A DNA stretch of 10,859 nt from assembly GCA_020024855.1 (NCBI GenBank), contig JAHHTB010000058.1:1-10859 (forward strand), written 5' to 3'. The position numbers and the translations under genes are program-made. Below are positions 6,604 through 10,859 of the stretch, in pieces (the stretch's first letter is position 1; each line of letters starts with the position of its first letter). The DNA is from Fusobacterium sp. Lineage in GTDB: Bacteria; Fusobacteriota; Fusobacteriia; Fusobacteriales; Fusobacteriaceae. The notes beneath the pieces were generated by a model, which saw only the letters and a list, made by a program, of their open reading frames with translations, ran no database searches and was not told the DNA's origin.

Positions 6604-7947
6604 TTATTTTGCCACATTTCCTGCTACGTTCATTACATCCCAAGTTCTTGCAAAAGGTGGAGCATAACAAAAATCCATCATTCCTATTTCATCTACTGTT
6701 AATCTTGAATATATCGCTGTTGCAAGAGCATCTACTCTTAATACTGCTCCTTTTTTACCAACAATTTGTGCTCCTAAAATGATTCTTGTTTCAGCATTAT
6801 AAATTAATTTAACAAAAATATCTTCTTGTCCAGGATAGTAATTAGTTTGATTTTTATCTTTTATAAATACTGTTTTGTAATTTATTCCTTTTTTAATAGC
6901 TTCCGATTCTGTAATTCCTGTTCTTCCAGCTTCTATATCCATAACTTTTACAGCTGCTGAACCTAAAGTTCCCTTAAATACAGTTTCAACTCCAGCAAGA
7001 TTTTCTCCAACAACTCTTCCTATTTTGTTTGCTGTTGTTGCAAGTGGAATAAATACATTTTCCTCTCTTACAAGATGGTAAACAGTTGCACAATCTCCTG
7101 CTGAATAAATGGAATCTATACTTGTTTTTCCATGCTCATCTATTACTAAAGCACCATTTGGTAACATTTCAATTCCTGTATCTTTTAAAAATTCTGTATT
7201 TGGTCTTACTCCTGTTGCTATTACAACAAGGTCTGCATCATATTCACCTTTATTTGTTTTTACACCTTTTACTTTTCCATCTTCTTCTATGATTTCAAGA
7301 ACACTCTCTTCTAAATGAAGATTTACTCCCTCATGACTTCTGATCTCCTCTTCCATCACATCTGTTATTTCTTCATCAAAACTTTCCATTAAAACTCTAT
7401 CTCCAAGTTGAATAAGTCTTACATTTCTTTTTCCAAGATTTTTAGCAGCCTCAACAACTTCTATTCCAATATACCCAGCTCCCACTATTATTATTTCTTG
7501 ATTTTCTTCTTTCATCATTTCTTCTTTTAAAATTATTCCATCAGAATAATCTTTTAATGTATATACACCTTTTGTTGAAAGATTTTTGATAGGTGGCATA
7601 ATTGCATGAGCTCCTGTTGCAATCATTAACTTATCATAATTATCATTAAATATTTCTCCTGTTACTAAATTTTTTACAGTTATTTCTTTTTTCTCTGCAT
7701 CAACTTTAATAACTTCATGCTTAATTTTAATATTCATTCCTGCTTCTAAAAATTTATGAACAGGTCTTGCTATCATATTATTTGGATCTTCATAAAAGTT
7801 TCCAACATAATATGGAAGTCCACAAGCTCCCCAAGAAACAATATCAGTTTTCTCATAAATTACAAGTTCAGCTTCTTTATTAAGTCTACTTGCTTTTGCT
7901 GCTGCTGACATTCCTGCAGCTACACCACCAACAATTATTATTTTCAT
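6604..7947 (-). CDS. CoA-disulfide reductase-like FAD/NAD(P)H oxidoreductase
   Basis: This 447-residue flavoprotein belongs to the single-cysteine branch of the pyridine nucleotide-disulfide oxidoreductases. It has an N-terminal FAD dinucleotide fold (IIIVGGVAAGMSAA, 3-16), the redox cysteine in SWGACGLPYY (Cys42), an NAD(P)H-binding GAGYIGIE (156-163), the second FAD motif YSAGDC (281-286), and a dimerisation domain ending in CYAPPFARTWD. Tyr370/371 and Tyr428 match the positions of the two catalytic tyrosines of Staphylococcus aureus CoA-disulfide reductase. It has no C-terminal rhodanese domain, unlike the longer CoADR-rhodanese or Npsr proteins. AGGAGG precedes the ATG. It is the first gene of an operon with the cystine symporter, with a sigma-70 promoter at 8054-8082 and a palindrome at 8022-8041. 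CoA disulfide, polysulfide or mixed CoA-cysteine disulfide are plausible substrates; NADH oxidase is the main alternative. Confidence 0.8.
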   Translation of the reverse strand: MKIIIVGGVAAGMSAAAKASRLNKEAELVIYEKTDIVSWGACGLPYYVGNFYEDPNNMIARPVHKFLEAGMNIKIKHEVIKVDAEKKEITVKNLVTGEIFNDNYDKLMIATGAHAIMPPIKNLSTKGVYTLKDYSDGIILKEEMMKEENQEIIIVGAGYIGIEVVEAAKNLGKRNVRLIQLGDRVLMESFDEEITDVMEEEIRSHEGVNLHLEESVLEIIEEDGKVKGVKTNKGEYDADLVVIATGVRPNTEFLKDTGIEMLPNGALVIDEHGKTSIDSIYSAGDCATVYHLVREENVFIPLATTANKIGRVVGENLAGVETVFKGTLGSAAVKVMDIEAGRTGITESEAIKKGINYKTVFIKDKNQTNYYPGQEDIFVKLIYNAETRIILGAQIVGKKGAVLRVDALATAIYSRLTVDEIGMMDFCYAPPFARTWDVMNVAGNVAK

Positions 7948-8021
7948 AAATCCTCCTATTTATTTTATTTTTCTATTCCTTGTAAATAATTTTTTCATAT
8001 TTATATATTATTTTTTTACAT

Positions 8022-8041
8022 TTTTTCATTATAATGAAAAA
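8022..8041. promoter_or_regulatory. 20-bp perfect palindrome in the reductase/tcyP leader, candidate operator
   Basis: TTTTTCATTA (8022-8031) is followed directly by its exact reverse complement TAATGAAAAA (8032-8041). It lies between the predicted -10 (8054-8059) and the reductase ATG, at roughly +6 to +25 of the transcript, where a bound repressor would block transcription. The ATTATAAT core is vaguely PerR/Fur-like, but the match is not good enough to name a regulator. Confidence 0.55.
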
Positions 8042-8053
8042 TTTGCTTTTTAT

Positions 8054-8082
8054 ATTATACATTTTTATTAAATTTTTGTACA
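8054..8082 (-). promoter_or_regulatory. Sigma-70 promoter of the reductase/tcyP operon
   Basis: On the minus strand TGTACA (8077-8082, 4 of 6 matches to -35) and a perfect TATAAT (8054-8059) are separated by 17 bp. Transcription would start near 8047, giving a leader of about 100 nt. The thrS terminator lies just upstream, so the operon needs its own promoter. Confidence 0.65.
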
Positions 8083-8098
8083 TATTTTTTTATTTTCT

Positions 8099-8131
8099 AA
8101 AAAAATAGCTCCATATTAAAATATGGAGCTA
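8099..8131 (-). terminator. Rho-independent terminator of thrS
   Basis: TAGCTCCATAT (8106-8116) and ATATGGAGCTA (8121-8131) form a perfect 11-bp stem around a 4-nt loop. On the minus strand the stem is followed by a run of T. It begins 8 bp beyond the thrS stop codon and insulates the reductase/tcyP operon. Confidence 0.92.
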
Positions 8132-8139
8132 CAAAATTA

Positions 8140-10053
8140 TTAGTTATTAATTTTTATTTTTGATTCTTCAATAACATATTTTAAAAAATCATCTAACTTC
8201 ATCGAAACTTGTTCATTTGATCCAAATCTTCTTACATTTACTTCTCTATTTTCAACTTCATTCTTACCAATTATTAATTGCATAGGTATTTTATATTTTC
8301 CATTTGCTTCTCTTATTTTATATCCAATAGATTCTGCTCTATCATCAAGTTCTACTCTTAAATCCATATCTTCTAAAATCTGTTTAAGTTCTTTTGCATA
8401 AGGAACTACATCTTCATTTATAGTTAAGATTTTTATTTGAGTAGGAGCAAGCCACATTGGGAATGCACCAGCAAAGTGTTCTATTAAGATTCCAATAAAT
8501 CTTTCTATTGATCCATAAACAACTCTATGAATCATTACTGGTCTATGCTTTTCTCCATCTTCACCAATATAGTTTATATCAAATCTTTCTGGAAGATTGA
8601 AATCTAATTGAATTGTTCCACATTGCCAAGTTCTTCCAATAGCATCTTTAATTTTAAAATCTAATTTAGGTCCATAGAATGCTCCATCTCCTGGGTTAAC
8701 TTTATATTCTCTTCCCATTTTCTTAAGAGCATTTTCAAGTCCTGCTTCTGCTCTATCCCAAATTTCTTGGCTACCTATAGCTTTTTCTGGTCTAGTTGAT
8801 AATTCTATGCTGTAGTCAAATCCAAAAATTCCTTTATAGAATTTATCTATTAATTCTGTTACTCCTATTATTTCTTGTTCTATTTGATCTGGAGTCATAA
8901 AAATGTGAGCATCATCTTGAGTGAATGCTCTTACTCTCATTAATCCATGTAATGCTCCAGAAAACTCATGTCTATGAACGTGTCCTAACTCTCCAACTCT
9001 TTCTGGTAAATCTTTATATGAGTGGATTTTATTTTTATAGTTTAATATTCCACCTGGACAGTTCATTGGTTTAATAGCGAAATCTGTTTCATCAATAGAT
9101 GTTGTATACATATTTTCTTTATAGTTAAACCAGTGTCCTGAAGTTTCCCATAACTCTCTATTTAGCATTGCAGGAGTTTGAATTTCTACATAACCAGCTT
9201 TTCTATGCTCTTTTCTCCATAAATCTATAAGAGTATTTTTTAGTACCATTCCTTTAGGCATAAAGAATGGGAATCCTGGTCCATATTCACTTACAAAGAA
9301 TAACTCAAGTTCTTTTCCTAATCTTCTATGATCTCTTTTTTCAGCTTCTTCTAAGAATTTTAAGTAATCTTTTAATCTTTTATCATCAGCAAAAGCAAGT
9401 CCATAAATTCTTTGAAGCATTTTATTATTAGAATCTCCTCTCCAGTATGCTCCAGCAAGAGATTTTAATTTAAATGCTTTTATGTAAGATGTAGAAGGAA
9501 CGTGAGGTCCTCTACAAAGATCCATAAACTCTCCTTGTTTGTAGAAAGAAAGCATTTCTCCTTTAGCTATATCTTTTATTATTTCTACTTTATAGTTTTC
9601 TCCTAATTCTTCAAAATGCTTTATAGCATCTTCTCTTGACATTTCAATTCTTTCAATTTTTATATCTTCTTTTGAAAGTTTTTTCATTTCTGCTTCTATT
9701 TTTTCTAAATCTTCTGGTACAAATTGAACTAATGGATCGAAATCATAGTAGAATCCATTTTCAATAGCTGGACCTATTGTTACTTTTGTTCCTGGGAATA
9801 ATTTAACAACAGCTTGAGCCATTAAGTGAGCTGCTGAGTGTCTTATTATGTGTTCTCCCTCTTCTGAATCTGCAGTTATAAATTCAACCTCTGCATCTCT
9901 ATCTAAGATATAAGACATATCTTTTAATTCTCCATCTATTTTTGCAGCAACTGATTTTTTAGCAAGTGAATTGCTTATACTTTTTGCTATTACAAACATG
10001 TTTTCTGCATTTTCAAATTCTTTTATACTTCCATCTATTAACTTTACTTTCAT
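8140..10053 (-). CDS. thrS: Threonine--tRNA ligase (threonyl-tRNA synthetase)
   Basis: This cytosolic class II synthetase charges tRNA-Thr with threonine. It is full length at 637 residues. An N-terminal TGS domain (about 1-60) is followed by the editing domain with HSAAH (His72, His76), Cys180 and His184. The catalytic core carries the zinc ligands Cys332 (in MNCPGG), His383 (in DDAHIF) and His509 (in MIHRVVYGS), and the C-terminal anticodon-binding domain starts near 535. These residues match the E. coli enzyme with an offset of one or two, so charging and editing should both be intact. AAGGAGA lies upstream of the ATG. The gene follows the outer-membrane beta-barrel gene by only 26 bp, so it is probably transcribed with it. 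No T-box leader fits in that gap; any such control would lie outside the window. Confidence 0.98.
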   Translation of the reverse strand: MKVKLIDGSIKEFENAENMFVIAKSISNSLAKKSVAAKIDGELKDMSYILDRDAEVEFITADSEEGEHIIRHSAAHLMAQAVVKLFPGTKVTIGPAIENGFYYDFDPLVQFVPEDLEKIEAEMKKLSKEDIKIERIEMSREDAIKHFEELGENYKVEIIKDIAKGEMLSFYKQGEFMDLCRGPHVPSTSYIKAFKLKSLAGAYWRGDSNNKMLQRIYGLAFADDKRLKDYLKFLEEAEKRDHRRLGKELELFFVSEYGPGFPFFMPKGMVLKNTLIDLWRKEHRKAGYVEIQTPAMLNRELWETSGHWFNYKENMYTTSIDETDFAIKPMNCPGGILNYKNKIHSYKDLPERVGELGHVHRHEFSGALHGLMRVRAFTQDDAHIFMTPDQIEQEIIGVTELIDKFYKGIFGFDYSIELSTRPEKAIGSQEIWDRAEAGLENALKKMGREYKVNPGDGAFYGPKLDFKIKDAIGRTWQCGTIQLDFNLPERFDINYIGEDGEKHRPVMIHRVVYGSIERFIGILIEHFAGAFPMWLAPTQIKILTINEDVVPYAKELKQILEDMDLRVELDDRAESIGYKIREANGKYKIPMQLIIGKNEVENREVNVRRFGSNEQVSMKLDDFLKYVIEESKIKINN

Positions 10054-10079
10054 GGTATATCTTCTCCTTAGTTATTTTT

Positions 10080-10859
10080 TTAATCTATTTCTTCAATTTT
10101 TATTCCATTAAACACATGAACATCAGGTTTTGTTTGTTCTCCTTTTGCACTTCCTCCCTTAGCTCCAAGACCAAATAATCTCTTTTCTGGGAATGTAAGA
10201 AGTGTAAATTGAAGTGCTGTCTTCCATTCATAATCACGAGTTGTGATACTATACTCTCTCATATAAGCAACTGACCATTCATAGTATCCCATCTCTTTAC
10301 CTATTTCTACTCCAATACCATCGAAAAACCTTCTTCCAGTTCCATCACCATATGAAGTATCAATATTATCATAAAACTCAATATATGTTTTTAATCTCCA
10401 ACCCTCACTTGGTTTTCCAAGTTTTGTATGGAAACTAAATTCATGCTCTCTTTCTGTTACTTTCCAGTTATCAGGATTTGTTCTATCTCCTATATAGTCA
10501 GCTTCTTGTGTAAATGTATATCCTAATCCTGTTCTATTTTGTGAATAGAATACTGCTGCTTCAAGATTTGATATTGATCCCCAATAATCCTCTTGATGTC
10601 TTCTATCATCTTTACTTTCAAGAGTAAGTCTTGCATCAAAACTTCTTCTATAGTCTCCAAAGTTTACTTTATTATCCATTACACTATTAAGATTGAAAGC
10701 TGCTGAGTTTCTATTTTCAATAATACTTCTAATATGATTTATATCTTGGTTTGTAAGAGAATTAGTATCTTTTCCATACTCTTTTTGAGCATATTTTGAA
10801 AGTTCACTATCAGATAATCTCTTATCTTTAAATCCATATCTTAAGGTTATTACATTTGA
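10080..10859 (-). CDS. Outer-membrane beta-barrel protein, possibly LptD/OstA-like (5' end beyond window)
   Basis: The frame is open from the right edge to the stop at 10080-10082, giving the last 259 residues of a larger protein. The methionine at 10677-10679 is internal: the frame continues upstream to the window edge without a stop and no ribosome-binding site precedes it. The visible part shows alternating polar/hydrophobic beta-strands rich in aromatics (for example TGLGYTFTQEADYIG, WRLKTYIEFYDNID, YEWKTALQFTLLTF) separated by charged turns, typical of an outer-membrane barrel. A tail of about 35 polar or glycine-rich residues follows the last strand. The large barrel with LQFTLLTF near the end recalls LptD-type lipopolysaccharide-assembly proteins, but the diagnostic N-terminal domain is outside the window, so the family is a guess. 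It is followed closely by thrS. Confidence 0.6.
   Translation of the reverse strand, partial: SNVITLRYGFKDKRLSDSELSKYAQKEYGKDTNSLTNQDINHIRSIIENRNSAAFNLNSVMDNKVNFGDYRRSFDARLTLESKDDRRHQEDYWGSISNLEAAVFYSQNRTGLGYTFTQEADYIGDRTNPDNWKVTEREHEFSFHTKLGKPSEGWRLKTYIEFYDNIDTSYGDGTGRRFFDGIGVEIGKEMGYYEWSVAYMREYSITTRDYEWKTALQFTLLTFPEKRLFGLGAKGGSAKGEQTKPDVHVFNGIKIEEID

Noticed and set aside
7948..8139. A second target promoter of the sigma-54 activator in front of the reductase/tcyP operon
   Set aside because: No TGGC-N8-TTGC-like element and no AGGTT/AACCT half-sites were found there, whereas a good sigma-70 promoter is present.
10054..10079. T-box or other tRNA-sensing leader in front of thrS
   Set aside because: The gap is only 26 bp and is filled by the Shine-Dalgarno region, too short for a T-box.
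10080..10679. Complete 199-residue barrel protein starting at the ATG at 10677-10679
   Set aside because: The frame continues without a stop to the window edge, encoding similar sequence, and no ribosome-binding site precedes this ATG. It is an internal methionine of a partial gene.
1..10859. CRISPR arrays, insertion sequences, tRNA or rRNA genes
   Set aside because: I looked for regularly spaced repeats, terminal inverted repeats with a transposase, and cloverleaf-type sequences and saw none. The intergenic regions are short and explained by promoters and terminators.

Overview
The window is AT-rich DNA (A/T-rich codons, AGA arginines, poly-T terminators). It carries a Gram-negative-type outer-membrane beta-barrel fragment beside genes whose proteins resemble Firmicutes families. 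Low GC together with an outer membrane points to a member of the Fusobacteriota, probably Fusobacterium. That assignment is inference from gene style; no rRNA or other marker is present.

Layout from left to right. Positions 1-166 hold three tandem inverted repeats, the last a strong bidirectional terminator. Positions 167-2750 (minus strand) are a two-gene operon: a MalY/PatB-type PLP C-S lyase followed by an NhaC-family transporter. Positions 2751-3057 are a divergent control region with a near-consensus sigma-54 promoter facing the lyase, a strong palindrome about 113 bp upstream of it, and a plausible sigma-70 promoter facing right. Positions 3058-5082 (plus strand) encode a sigma-54 activator (sensor region, PAS, AAA+, winged-helix-like C-terminus) that appears to start at an ATT codon. 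Positions 5088-5124 are a bidirectional terminator. Positions 5135-7947 (minus strand) are a second two-gene operon: a CoA-disulfide-reductase-like flavoprotein followed by a TcyP-type L-cystine symporter, with its own sigma-70 promoter and a 20-bp perfect palindrome in the leader. Positions 8106-8131 are the thrS terminator. Positions 8140-10859 (minus strand) are thrS preceded by the 3' part of an outer-membrane beta-barrel gene that runs off the right edge.

How the genes may work together (inference). The middle of the window reads as a small sulfur/thiol island: cystine import, a disulfide reductase that could keep low-molecular-weight thiols reduced, a C-S lyase that would release pyruvate, ammonia and sulfide or homocysteine, and an ion- or amino-acid-coupled transporter. 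The lyase-transporter pair looks like the target of the adjacent sigma-54 activator. The importer-reductase pair has a separate, probably repressor-controlled promoter. The thrS/outer-membrane pair on the right is housekeeping.

No mobile elements, CRISPR arrays, tRNAs or rRNAs were seen. The most notable points are the compact sigma-54 circuit and the apparent ATT start of its activator; without it, annotation would lose 106 N-terminal residues of a sensor domain.
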